Assembly (NCBI RefSeq): GCF_037977055.1
Contig: NZ_CP150274.1
Location: forward strand, 3,162,001-3,226,000
Direction: 5' to 3'
Length of the DNA stretch: 64,000 bases
Origin: Paenibacillus sp. FSL K6-1096
GTDB taxonomy: Bacteria > Bacillota > Bacilli > Paenibacillales > Paenibacillaceae
Shown: positions 51,569 through 60,334 of the stretch, piece by piece
Layout: every line of letters starts with the position of its first letter
Position numbering within the stretch: the stretch's first letter is position 1
The notes under the pieces: model-generated
Databases searched by the model: none
Told to the model about the DNA's origin: nothing
What the model saw: the letters and a program-made list of their open reading frames with translations, nothing else
Position numbers and translations under genes: made by a program

Positions 51569-52288
51569 ATGGATTTGAGAGGAACCAGTGTGGTCATCAC
51601 AGGTGCAGGCAAGGGAATCGGCAAGGCGCTCGCCATGGCGCTGGCTAAGGAAGGTGCGAATTTGGGCCTGATCGCCAGGACTTCAGCCGACCTGGAAGCG
51701 CTGAAGCAGGCGCTGACCGAGGTGTACGATGTCAAGGTCAGCATTGCAGTCGCTGATATTTCCGTCCGGGAGGAGGCTGAACGAGCGGTGGCCGCTCTGC
51801 AGAATGATCTCGGCCCCTTCGATGCGCTGATCAATAACGCGGGCGTCGCCCGGTTCGGAACGTTTCTGGAGATGGACCCCGCCGACTGGGAACAGCATAT
51901 GCAGGTTAATCTGTTCGGGGCATATTATGTGACCCGGGCGGCGCTTCCGGCGATGATTGAGCGCTCAAGCGGCAATATTATCAACATCGCCTCCACCGCA
52001 GGTGAACGCGGCTTCGCTACAGGCTCGGCCTACTGCGCCTCCAAGTTCGCGCTGATGGGCATGACCGAAGCCCTGGCCATGGAGGTCCGCAAGCACAATA
52101 TCCGCGTCGTGGCACTAACCCCAAGCACGGTAAACACCGGGCTCGCTGTTGACGCAGGCCTGAAGATCGGGGACGAGGACCGGATGATGCAGCCGGAGGA
52201 TGTGGCCGAGCTGACGCTTGCTGCCCTGAAGCTGCCCGACCGCGTTTTCCTGAAGACAGCCGGCATCTGGACCACCAATCCGCAATAA
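51569..52288 (+). CDS. SDR-family oxidoreductase (FabG-like)
   Basis: 239 residues, short-chain dehydrogenase. Cofactor motif TGAGKGIG at residues 11-18, NNAG near 90, and the catalytic Ser-Tyr-Lys in NIASTAGERGFATGSAYCASK (about 136-157). The basic residue after the second strand (IARTSADLE) suggests NADPH use. The sequence resembles 3-ketoacyl-ACP reductase paralogues in Bacillus. The ATG follows AAGGAGCGTGACGGCAGGTT, a rather long spacing. The heme-monooxygenase-like gene follows 49 bp later in the same direction. The substrate is unknown. Confidence 0.9.
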   Translation: MDLRGTSVVITGAGKGIGKALAMALAKEGANLGLIARTSADLEALKQALTEVYDVKVSIAVADISVREEAERAVAALQNDLGPFDALINNAGVARFGTFLEMDPADWEQHMQVNLFGAYYVTRAALPAMIERSSGNIINIASTAGERGFATGSAYCASKFALMGMTEALAMEVRKHNIRVVALTPSTVNTGLAVDAGLKIGDEDRMMQPEDVAELTLAALKLPDRVFLKTAGIWTTNPQ

Positions 52289-52337
52289 TTACGCTGCAGC
52301 GCGCAAACGATGCAGTGTCCCAAGAGGAGGACTTACT

Positions 52338-52655
52338 ATGCTGGTAGTGACGAATACGATTAGAATTAAGGAAGGACACGGGGATACGCTGGCCTCGCGC
52401 TTTGGCGCTGACAACGGGGTGCAGACCATGCCCGGCTTCATCCGCATGGAGGTCTGGCAGGGCGCGCCGAAGGATGGCATTGAGGAACTGAAAATCTGCA
52501 CCGTCTGGGAGAGCGAGGAAGCGCTGAACGGCTGGACCTCAAGCCCGGCCTTCCGCGAATCCCACCGCGGCGCCGGACGCAATGAAGCCATTGTCGGCGC
52601 TTCGCTCGACAAGTATGAGCTGAAGCTAACCCGGACCCCGGACGGGCAGGCTTAA
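52338..52655 (+). CDS. IsdG/HmoA-type heme-degrading monooxygenase
   Basis: 105 residues, antibiotic-biosynthesis-monooxygenase (ABM) fold. The IsdG catalytic triad N7/W67/H77 is matched by N6, W66 and H76 (VTNTI, NGWTSSPAFRESH) with the same spacing. These small dimeric cytosolic enzymes open the heme ring and release iron. GAGGAGG lies seven bases before the ATG. It is probably co-transcribed with the SDR gene. No Fur box is obvious, so iron control is not shown by the sequence. Confidence 0.88.
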   Translation: MLVVTNTIRIKEGHGDTLASRFGADNGVQTMPGFIRMEVWQGAPKDGIEELKICTVWESEEALNGWTSSPAFRESHRGAGRNEAIVGASLDKYELKLTRTPDGQA

Positions 52656-52667
52656 GTCTATACAGGA

Positions 52668-52704
52668 ATGCCCCGTAGGCCAAGAAGGCTGCGGGGCATC
52701 TTTG
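52668..52704. terminator. Terminator between the heme monooxygenase and MMPL genes
   Basis: ATGCCCCG(TA)GGC / GCTGCGGGGCAT stem followed by a T-rich run, between convergent genes. Confidence 0.85.
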
Positions 52705-52713
52705 TGTTTAGGT

Positions 52714-54927
52714 TTAATGATCTGAGGCCCGGGCTTCGCTGACCTCCTGATGCTTGCCCGGCCAGAAGGCTGCGCGGCCGAAGAGGACGGTAATCGCAGG
52801 CACCAGGAACGGGCGGACAACGAAGGTATCCAAGAGCACCCCGATTGCGGTGATTATGCCGAACTGCACCAGCACCTGAATCGGCAGGCTTGCCAGCACG
52901 GCGAAGGTACCCGCCAGGATGAGTCCGGCAGAGGTGATAACCGATCCGGTTTCATTCACCCCTTCGGCAATCGCGCGCTTCAGCGGCATGTGCTTACGCT
53001 TTTTCCAGATGTTCGAGATCATGAAGATGTTGTAATCCTCCCCGAGCGCGACCAGGAAGACGAACGAATAGAGCGGAATCGCTCCTTGAATCGCATCTGC
53101 ACCGAGCACATAGTGAATGATGATCCAGCCGAGGCCCAGGGCTGAGAAGAACGACAGAATGACCGTACCTACCAGATAAATGGTCGCTACCACAGATCTG
53201 AGGTACGCCAGCAGCAGCAAGGTAATCAGCCCGATCACCACCGGTATAATCAGGTCGGTATCGCGTTCCCCCAGCTCCTTCGTATCGTATTGGGTCGCCG
53301 TCTGCCCGCTGATCCACACCTTGTCCTCCGGATTCTGGATGCCCGACTCTGCCAATGCCTGCTCCACCGTTGTCCGGAGTGCCGGAATGTGGCTCATCGC
53401 CTCCATGGAATACGGATTGTCCTTGAATTCAATATCATACCCGGCAATCTTCGCGTTGACTGCACCCGGCTGCGGGTCTGAGACTACATCCACATAAGAC
53501 AGGCTACCCAGTACGGACTTCAGATCTTCTCCGCCGGACAGTCCCTCCGTGTCCACCATCAGCTTGACGGGTGCCAGCTCACCGGGCGAGAACTGCTCGC
53601 CGATCAGAGCAAAGCCCTCCCGCGACTCCATCGTCTTGGGGAAGGAGGACAGGATGTCATAGGTGAACCTGATGCCGCTGGAGAAGGAAGCCAGCACCCC
53701 GAGCAGCACCACGGTTACGCCAACAATTACCCACGGACGGGAAACGACAAGGTGTCCGATCCCTCTGCGTTTGCGCGTCTTCGGCTGCGGCACCGGCTTG
53801 CCCTTAGCCCGGGCGCGTTCCGCTTCCATCTCCGGGGTACGCGGTACGAACGGGAAGAACGAGGCCCGCCCGAAGATTGCCAGCAATGCCGGTACCAGCG
53901 TAAGGCTGGCAATTCCCATAATGAGAATGGAGACGCTGAACGGTACAGCGAAGCGGTGATAAGCGCCGTATTTCGCCAGCAGCAGGGCGAAGAGGGCCAA
54001 TACCACGGTGAAGCCGCTCATCGCAATAGCCCCGGACGAATGGGAGATGGCGCTCAGCAGCGCGCGCCCCTTGCTCTCCTCCACCTTCAGCATCTGGCGG
54101 AAGCGTGCAATCATGAACAGGCAATAATCTGTTCCTGCCCCGAAGAGCAACACCGTCATGATCGATACGGCCTGTGAATCCACGGTAATCCAGCCCTCTC
54201 TGGCCATCAGGCCAAGGACCGGGCTGGTTACGCCGTAGGCGAAGCCCACCGCGACCAGCGGAATCAGGGCCAGGATCGGCGAGCGGTAGATCAGCAGCAG
54301 GAAGACCAGCACCAGAATTACCGTGGCAATCAGCAGCGACACATCGGCATTCTTGAACAGCCCGGTCGCATCGACCGAGATGCCGACAGGGCCGGATATC
54401 CGCAGGCTCAGGTCGCTGCTGTCCGGCGCTGCGGCCGAAGGATCGGCTCCAGTCTCTGTGCGGACCAGCTGCTTCAGGCTGCTTAGAGACTCGCCGAGCT
54501 GCTCGCTGTCTGCACTCTTGTCGAACAGCACCGGCGTCACCAGCGTGCTTCTGTCCTTCGACAAGGAGGCCTGCAGCGCCTGCGGCGGCAGCTTCCCGAG
54601 CGGCGGAACGAAGTTCTGATGCGCCAGCGGCTTCTGCTCCAGCTTGCTGTATAGGGCTGTTATATGTACAAGATCCTCTTCCGTGATGCCGCCCCCGCGA
54701 TGCCATACTAATAGTGCCGGAACCCCGCTCCCGGAAGGAAACTCCTTCTCGGCAACTATCGAGCCCTGGACCGATGGGGCATTGTCCGGCAGATTGGAAG
54801 CATTATTGGCCACCTGTGAGTTGACCGAAGGCCATAGCATAGTCAGCACACCTACCACTGCAATCCACACCAGCAGCGTAATCCATTTCGTCTTGCTCCC
54901 TGCTACCCACTTTCCGTAGCCTGACAT
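52714..54927 (-). CDS. MMPL-family (YdfJ-like) RND transporter
   Basis: 737 residues. Twelve predicted membrane helices are arranged as two repeats, each with one helix, an outer domain and a five-helix bundle. Conserved segments: VSIMTVLLFGAGTDYCLFMIARFRQ in the first bundle and YSFVFLVALGEDYNIFMISNIWKKRK in the second; both hold the Asp residues used for proton relay. MMPL proteins export lipids or hydrophobic compounds (MmpL3, YdfJ). No regulator gene is adjacent. The ATG follows AAGGATGAAAT. The substrate is unknown. Confidence 0.92.
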   Translation of the reverse strand: MSGYGKWVAGSKTKWITLLVWIAVVGVLTMLWPSVNSQVANNASNLPDNAPSVQGSIVAEKEFPSGSGVPALLVWHRGGGITEEDLVHITALYSKLEQKPLAHQNFVPPLGKLPPQALQASLSKDRSTLVTPVLFDKSADSEQLGESLSSLKQLVRTETGADPSAAAPDSSDLSLRISGPVGISVDATGLFKNADVSLLIATVILVLVFLLLIYRSPILALIPLVAVGFAYGVTSPVLGLMAREGWITVDSQAVSIMTVLLFGAGTDYCLFMIARFRQMLKVEESKGRALLSAISHSSGAIAMSGFTVVLALFALLLAKYGAYHRFAVPFSVSILIMGIASLTLVPALLAIFGRASFFPFVPRTPEMEAERARAKGKPVPQPKTRKRRGIGHLVVSRPWVIVGVTVVLLGVLASFSSGIRFTYDILSSFPKTMESREGFALIGEQFSPGELAPVKLMVDTEGLSGGEDLKSVLGSLSYVDVVSDPQPGAVNAKIAGYDIEFKDNPYSMEAMSHIPALRTTVEQALAESGIQNPEDKVWISGQTATQYDTKELGERDTDLIIPVVIGLITLLLLAYLRSVVATIYLVGTVILSFFSALGLGWIIIHYVLGADAIQGAIPLYSFVFLVALGEDYNIFMISNIWKKRKHMPLKRAIAEGVNETGSVITSAGLILAGTFAVLASLPIQVLVQFGIITAIGVLLDTFVVRPFLVPAITVLFGRAAFWPGKHQEVSEARASDH

Positions 54928-55785
54928 CCTATTTCATCCTTCCTTCCATCCGCCGGCCTCCAAAATGAGCCGCGGGTCATTTTTATACCCTTATCATATA
55001 TACCCCGAAATTTTTAAGCAAATCTTTTTTTGAGAACGTAGGCGCGAGGCTGATTGAAGACAGCTATGGATCGTGACTGAGAGCTAGATATGGACACTGT
55101 CAGGAGCCAGTTGGAGCACAGATTGGAGCTTGATTGGAGCTTGATTGGAGCTGTTGGGACCCTGCCCTCAATTTTGATTTCGGCATTGATTTATGCCCAA
55201 ACCTGGAACCTCGATTTCGCCCACCGACCTCGACCCTGCGGACGGAAATCATGCAAAGATTGCAACTTTGGCATACAGATAACGTGATGTTCGAGCAGAA
55301 TGCTGCACAGAATGCAGGAATTTTAGTGGGTAGCCGATAAATGGCGCAGGATTACTGCCTTTTGTACAACATTTTTGGATTTAGGCCAACAGGAAGCAGG
55401 GGAAGTTGCATTCTGTGCAGGAATAATTGGCGGGTGACCGAGTTAGGGCTGAGATTGGTTAGTTAAGGGAAAGCACAGGTGGGTGGTGGTACATCCCGCG
55501 CACTCGCCGCCCCGCTGGCACATTGTATTCGATTTTCCACATACATCCATCCCTCTCGTCGCCCCGCAGACACATTGTATTCGGTTTTCCACATACATTC
55601 AGTCCGCACGGCCCCTTTGACCGATTGTATTCGGTTTTTCGCACACATCCCGCTCCTGCACCCGCAAACAAGTTACCTCCACAACAAAAAAGCGCCCATG
55701 CAGAGAATCACGAAGACTCTCCGCATGAGCGCGGGGTAAGCTTGACTGTTATGTTCAACTGTTCTGATATGGTTACCGATTCGGA
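54928..55785. repeat. Repeat-rich intergenic stretch
   Basis: No convincing gene is visible in 850 bp. It holds three tandem 11-bp units GATTGGAGCT(T/G) at 55121-55153; two TGCACAGAATGCA palindrome copies near 55299-55320 and 55395-55420; and three ATTGTATTCG-containing units at 55522, 55574 and 55624, spaced 52 and 50 bp, each ending in TTTTCCACATACAT or TTTTTCGCACACAT. Further single copies of the last repeat lie near 39080, 43219 and 60053. Short frames here are repeat by-products. Confidence 0.7.
55685..55732 (-). terminator. Terminator of the marR-ABC exporter operon
   Basis: Minus strand long imperfect stem GCGC(T)CATGC(G)GAGA / TCTC(T)GCATG(G)GCGC followed by six T residues, 54 bp after the second ABC gene. 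Confidence 0.88.
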
Positions 55786-57678
55786 TCAGCCTGCGTCCGG
55801 CAGGTCATCCCCGGAGAACTGGCTGTTGTAGAGGTCGGCATAGAAGCCGCCTGCTTCCAGCAGCTCCAGATGGGTGCCCTTCTCAATCACGCTGCCCTGG
55901 TTCATGACCAGGATCAGATCCGCATCACGGATGGTGGACAGGCGGTGGGCGATGACAAAGCTGGTTCTGCCGTGCATCAGGGTGTTCATCGCCTTCTGAA
56001 TCTGCACCTCAGTCCGCGTATCGACGCTGCTGGTTGCTTCATCCAGAATCAGAATGGACGGATCGGCCAGAATCGCCCGGGCAATGGTCAGCAGCTGCTT
56101 TTGTCCCTGGGAGATGTTGGACGCTTCCTCATTCAGGATAGTGTCATAGCCATGCGGCAGCGTGCGGATGAAGTGATCAGCATGTGCAGCCTTGGCCGCC
56201 CGCACCACATCAGCTTCCGTAGCCCCTTCACGCCCGTAGGCGATATTGTCGCGGATCGTGCCGTTGAACAGCCAGGTATCCTGAAGCACCATCCCGAATT
56301 TGCTGCGCAGCTCGCTGCGCTTCATGTCAGTAATATTCACGCCGTCAATGACAATCTCCCCGCCGCTGATTTCGTAGAAGCGCATCAGGAGGTTGATGAG
56401 GGTTGTTTTGCCGGCTCCGGTTGGCCCTACAATCGCAATAGTCTGCCCCGGGCTGACCTCGATGTTCATATCCTCGATCAGGAGCTCGCCTTCTTTATAG
56501 CCAAACTGCACATGACGGAACTCCACAGCGCCCTCTTCGGCATCCGCAGGAGCCTTCGCCAGCGAAGTTACCGCTTCCGGAACCTCCTCTTCCTCATCCA
56601 GCAGCTCAAATACACGTTCTGCCGAAGCGATCGTAGACTGAATAATGTTAGCGATATTGGCAGTCTGCGTGATCGGCATGGTGAATTGGCGCGAATATTG
56701 GATGAAGGCCTGGATGTCGCCGACGTCTATTACTTTTTTAGTTACAAAGATCCCGCCGACCACACACACCAGCACATAGCCCAGGTTCCCGATGAACATC
56801 ATCAGCGGCATAATAATCCCGGAGATGAACTGGGCTCTCCACCCGGAGTTGTACAGGTCGTCATTGATGGTGTCGAAGTCCTTCAGGGAATGCTTCTCGC
56901 GTCCGAAGGCCTTGATAATCCGGTGCCCGGTGTACATCTCCTCAACATGGCCGTTCAGCTGGCCCAGCGATTTCTGCTGCCCGATGAAGTAGGTCTGTGA
57001 GCGCTTGGTAATCATCATAATGACCACGAAGCTCAGCGGCAGGGTAACAATCGTAATCAGGGTCAGCCACGGGCTGATCGTCAGCATCATCACAATGACA
57101 CCGATGATCGTTACGATTGAGGTAATCAATTGGGTCAAGCTCTGCTGCAGGGTCGTACTGATATTGTCCACATCATTGGTCGCCCGGCTGAGAATCTCCC
57201 CATGGGTCCGGGAGTCGAAATATTTCAGCGGCAGCCGCTCCAGCTTGCTGTTGATCTGCTCGCGCATATCATATACAACCTTCTGGGCTACTCCGGCCAT
57301 GACGTATTGCTGGATATAACTAAATAATGCGCTGAACAGATACAGGCCTGCAAGGAGAATCAGAATATCATTCACATAGCCAAAATCAATCGCCGCCCCG
57401 GGCACACCCATCATTTTGCCATATGCGCCTTCAAATAGCTTCGTCGTGGCCTTCCCCATAACCTTGGGGCTGAAGATACTGAACACCGTACTGGCAATCG
57501 CCATGACGAGGACCAGGATCAGCTGGACCTGACGCGGACGCAGGTACCGGATCAGGCGGCGCAGGGTTCCCTTGAAGTCCTTCGCCTTCTCGGCAGGCAT
57601 ACTCATCCCGGGGCCTCCGCCGCCGAATCCGCCGTGTCTGCGGGGCGGCTGCTTCATCTGTTTGTTCTGCTCACTCAT
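55786..57678 (-). CDS. Heterodimeric ABC exporter subunit (second gene)
   Basis: 630 residues: a Gly/Pro/Gln-rich cytoplasmic N-terminus (about 1-40), six membrane helices (about 50-340), then an ATPase domain with Walker A GPTGAGKTT, Walker B ILILDEATSSVD with its catalytic Glu, H-loop IAHRLST, and a signature that is NISQGQKQ instead of LSGGQ. Its ATG overlaps the stop of the first ABC gene (ATGA). Together they form a heterodimer with one normal and one degenerate ATP site, like TM287/288 or BmrCD. Control is by the MarR gene at the head of the operon. The exported compound is unknown. Confidence 0.92.
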   Translation of the reverse strand: MSEQNKQMKQPPRRHGGFGGGGPGMSMPAEKAKDFKGTLRRLIRYLRPRQVQLILVLVMAIASTVFSIFSPKVMGKATTKLFEGAYGKMMGVPGAAIDFGYVNDILILLAGLYLFSALFSYIQQYVMAGVAQKVVYDMREQINSKLERLPLKYFDSRTHGEILSRATNDVDNISTTLQQSLTQLITSIVTIIGVIVMMLTISPWLTLITIVTLPLSFVVIMMITKRSQTYFIGQQKSLGQLNGHVEEMYTGHRIIKAFGREKHSLKDFDTINDDLYNSGWRAQFISGIIMPLMMFIGNLGYVLVCVVGGIFVTKKVIDVGDIQAFIQYSRQFTMPITQTANIANIIQSTIASAERVFELLDEEEEVPEAVTSLAKAPADAEEGAVEFRHVQFGYKEGELLIEDMNIEVSPGQTIAIVGPTGAGKTTLINLLMRFYEISGGEIVIDGVNITDMKRSELRSKFGMVLQDTWLFNGTIRDNIAYGREGATEADVVRAAKAAHADHFIRTLPHGYDTILNEEASNISQGQKQLLTIARAILADPSILILDEATSSVDTRTEVQIQKAMNTLMHGRTSFVIAHRLSTIRDADLILVMNQGSVIEKGTHLELLEAGGFYADLYNSQFSGDDLPDAG

Positions 57679-59411
57679 GCTATTTCCTCCTCTGACAGCT
57701 GCGAGGATACGATCTCGCGGTACACCTCATTGTGATCCAGCAGCTCCCGGTGTGTGCCCATACCCACCACTTGGCCTTCATCCAGCACTATGATCCGGTC
57801 GGCATCCATAACGGTACTTACACGCTGTGCGACAATCAGGACAGTCGACTCGGTGGTCTCCTCCTTAAGAGCTGCACGCAGCTTCGCGTCGGTCTTGAAG
57901 TCCAGGGCCGAGAAGCTGTCATCGAACAGGTACACCTCCGGCTTGCGGACGAGTGCACGGGCAATCGACAGACGCTGCTTCTGGCCGCCGGAGACATTGC
58001 CGCCGCCCTGGGAGATCGGCGACTCGAAGCCCTCCTTCATCGCGGAGACGAAATCATACGCCTGGGCCACCTTGGCAGCGTGAATGATTTCTTCCTCTGT
58101 GGCGTCCTCTTTGCCGTACCGGATATTCTCGTTGATGGTGCCTGTGAACAGCACTGCTTTTTGCGGGACATAACCGATCTTGCTCCGCAGTTCCTCCTGC
58201 GTCATCTGGCGCACATCTACACCATTAACCCGGACGGCGCCTTCGATAGCATCGTAGAATCTCGGGATCATATTCAGGAGCGTTGACTTGCCTGACCCGG
58301 TTCCGCCGATAATCGCCGTAATCTCACCAGGGCGTGCACTGAAGGTGATGCCTGACAGCGCTGCCTGCTCCGCACCCGGATACGAGAAGGATACATTATC
58401 GAATTCCACATAGCCGTGCATTCCGTTGCCGCCTTGTGCCGAGGCAGGGGCTGCCGGGTCTTCGATCTCAGGCTCCATATCAAGCACTTCATTGATACGC
58501 AGCGCGGAGGCGGAAGCTCTTGGAATCAGGACGAACATCATCGAGACCATAATCAGGGAGAACATGATCTGCATCGCATATTGAATGAATGCCATCAGGG
58601 AGCCTACCTGCAGATTACCGTCGCCGATGCGGATTCCGCCGTAATACAGAATGGCAATCATCGAGAAATTCATAATGATCATCATCATCGGCATCAGTCC
58701 GGCCATCACCTTATTGACCTTGATCGCAGTGTCGGTCAGATCGCGGTTGGCCTCGCTGAACCGTCTGTTCTCATGCTCGATGCGGTTAAACGAACGGATA
58801 ACGCGGATACCTGTCAGATGCTCACGCAGCACAAGGTTCAATTTATCCAGCTTGATCTGGATCGCCTTGAACAGTGGTAGACCCTTCGAACCGATCAGCA
58901 CAATGGCCCCGATCAAGAGCGGAAGAACGACCACGAAGATCAGCGACAGCTTCGCATCCTCCGACACCGCCATAATAATACCGCCGATCATCATCATCGG
59001 CGCCCCCACCATCATGCGGAGCATCATCGTCAGTACGGTCTGAACCTGGGTAATATCGTTGGTGGTGCGCGTAATTAATGAAGCAGTGCCCACCTTGTCA
59101 AATTCATGAAGAGTAAAGTTCTCTACATGGTTGAACATCCTTGAGCGGGTGTTCTTGCCGAAGCCGGCCGCCACTCTGGCTGACAGATAGCTGGCAGCAA
59201 TAGAGCAGGCTACACCGCCGGCCGCTACCAGCAGCATGAAGCCGCCGATTCTCCAGATGTAAGACTGGTCGCCTTGCACGATCCCCTTGTCGATGATGTC
59301 ACTCATCAGGGTCGGCAGATACAGATCGCCCATGGACTGCAGGAAAACAAGGATCAGCACGCCCGCGATGGCCAGGCGGAAGGGCTTCAGTTGTTTAAGT
59401 AATTTAATCAT
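57675..59411 (-). CDS. Heterodimeric ABC exporter subunit (first gene)
   Basis: 578 residues: six membrane helices (about 15-300) and an ATPase domain with Walker A GGTGSGKST, canonical signature VSGGQKQRLSIARAL and a Walker B VYLFDDSFSALD in which the catalytic Glu is Asp. Together with the altered signature of the partner at 55786, this marks the degenerate site of a heterodimeric exporter. The start is ATG at 59411 with GGAG nine bases upstream, overlapping the marR stop by eight bases; the ATG three codons earlier lies directly on the ribosome site. The gene order marR-ABC-ABC resembles yfiABC-type or other MarR-controlled drug-export operons. Confidence 0.92.
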   Translation of the reverse strand: MIKLLKQLKPFRLAIAGVLILVFLQSMGDLYLPTLMSDIIDKGIVQGDQSYIWRIGGFMLLVAAGGVACSIAASYLSARVAAGFGKNTRSRMFNHVENFTLHEFDKVGTASLITRTTNDITQVQTVLTMMLRMMVGAPMMMIGGIIMAVSEDAKLSLIFVVVLPLLIGAIVLIGSKGLPLFKAIQIKLDKLNLVLREHLTGIRVIRSFNRIEHENRRFSEANRDLTDTAIKVNKVMAGLMPMMMIIMNFSMIAILYYGGIRIGDGNLQVGSLMAFIQYAMQIMFSLIMVSMMFVLIPRASASALRINEVLDMEPEIEDPAAPASAQGGNGMHGYVEFDNVSFSYPGAEQAALSGITFSARPGEITAIIGGTGSGKSTLLNMIPRFYDAIEGAVRVNGVDVRQMTQEELRSKIGYVPQKAVLFTGTINENIRYGKEDATEEEIIHAAKVAQAYDFVSAMKEGFESPISQGGGNVSGGQKQRLSIARALVRKPEVYLFDDSFSALDFKTDAKLRAALKEETTESTVLIVAQRVSTVMDADRIIVLDEGQVVGMGTHRELLDHNEVYREIVSSQLSEEEIA

Positions 59412-59907
59412 GCTTCTCATCTCCGTTCATTTGTAGCCGGTCCAGATTGGGCGGGGGATTATCCTCCATGAAGGTATAGACCTTCAGCAGCAGTTCAGCG
59501 AGCTGGTCTGACTCCTCCTCGCCTAAATACTCCACCAACCTGTTCAGAGTGGCATTCATATGGTCTCTGCCTTTGCGGGTAATAATTTTGCCCTCTTTGG
59601 TTAACCTGATACGGACCACCCTCCGGTCGGAGGGGTCAGGCTGCCGTTCGACCAGCTCTTTCGCTTCCAGACTGTTGATCAGTTGGGTGACCGTAGGCGG
59701 GGTAAGCCCCAGATACCGGCTGATCTCGGATACCTTAAGCCCCTGCTCCGCAGATGGAGCCGACCGGGCAATACAGACCAGGAGAGTCATCTCACTGGGC
59801 TTATGCCCCTCCACCGAATGGTGATGCCAAGGCCCCTTGCGCAGCTTCCTGAGCGCATAGAAAAGCTTGTGCCCGACTGTATTTTCCCCTTTGTCATTTA
59901 TCCCAAT
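59404..59907 (-). CDS. MarR-family regulator of the ABC exporter operon (probable AUU start)
   Basis: Winged-helix MarR protein: VSEISRYLGLTPPTVTQLINSLEAKELVERQPDPSDRRVVRIRLTKEGK holds the recognition helix and the wing. The first ATG/GTG/TTG in frame is a GTG at 59814, which would remove the usual first dimer helix and has no good ribosome site. The frame runs further upstream through a typical MarR N-terminal helix (VGHKLFYALRKLRKGPWHHH) to an ATT at 59907 preceded by AGAGGTGAG at proper spacing; that gives 167 residues. I take ATT as the start, with the shorter form (136 residues) as fallback. A palindromic operator overlaps its promoter, implying autoregulation. Confidence 0.8.
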   Translation of the reverse strand: MGINDKGENTVGHKLFYALRKLRKGPWHHHSVEGHKPSEMTLLVCIARSAPSAEQGLKVSEISRYLGLTPPTVTQLINSLEAKELVERQPDPSDRRVVRIRLTKEGKIITRKGRDHMNATLNRLVEYLGEEESDQLAELLLKVYTFMEDNPPPNLDRLQMNGDEKHD

Positions 59908-59953
59908 GCACTCACCTCTTATTGTTAGGTCGTCAAATAATTAAACACTGTAT

Positions 59954-59997
59954 TAATTAGGCTACCTAATTATATTTTCCGCCCGGCACTTTGTCAA
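59954..59997 (-). promoter_or_regulatory. Consensus sigma-A promoter with MarR-type operator
   Basis: Minus strand TTGACA (59992-59997), 17 bp, TATAAT (59969-59974): a perfect consensus promoter. The perfect 8-3-8 palindrome TAATTAGG-CTA-CCTAATTA (59954-59972) overlaps the -10 box and the start point. Such a strong promoter under a tight palindrome is typical of a MarR repressor controlling its own drug-export operon. Confidence 0.85.
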
Positions 59998-60108
59998 TTC
60001 ATGAATGCGCCATCAATTTTTACAGAATGAAGAACACACCCCGTCCACTGCGCATTGTGATCGTTTTTTCGCACATACCCTAGGCTCTCAATTTCCCATA
60101 TAAACACA

Positions 60109-60141
60109 AACACCCCCGCAGCCGTAACGGCCGGGGAGTGC
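60109..60141 (-). terminator. Terminator after the second peptide gene
   Basis: Minus strand CACTCCCCG(G)CCG / CGGC(TG)CGGGGGTG stem followed by TTTGTGTTT, 65 bp after the peptide stop. Confidence 0.7.
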
Positions 60142-60205
60142 TCTGTAGTAAGTATAAGTGCTTGCAGCGGGCAACTGGACAAGGCGCACGGTGCCAGGTC
60201 TAAGC

Positions 60206-60334
60206 TTAGAATTCCACTCCGTGTTCAAGGGTGGTTAATCCCTTTCCTGTAGACTTCTGAATGGCTCCTGTCCCGGCAAAAACCAGGCTAAACAATACCA
60301 AAACGCTGGCCGTCATCAACAGTGATTTCTTCAT
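60206..60334 (-). CDS. Secreted pre-pro-peptide, candidate pheromone of the 60288 receptor
   Basis: A 42-codon gene whose ATG (60334) lies inside the last 47 bases of the receptor gene, in another frame, with GGGAGGTGAG seven bases upstream, a strong ribosome site. The product has a basic start (MKKS), a hydrophobic core (LLMTASVLVLFSLVFAG) and a short polar tail ending TTLEHGVEF. It is the counterpart of the 44-codon gene at 19899 in length, layout and overlap, and both tails carry HG. The predicted signal is the C-terminal EHGVEF or a slightly longer form after secretion and cleavage. It stands before a terminator, so receptor and peptide share a message. Confidence 0.8.
   Translation of the reverse strand: MKKSLLMTASVLVLFSLVFAGTGAIQKSTGKGLTTLEHGVEF

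Noticed and set aside
55090..55340. Two 65-68 residue frames in the repeat-rich stretch
   Set aside because: They overlap each other in different frames, start within the 11-bp tandem repeat and lack ribosome sites.
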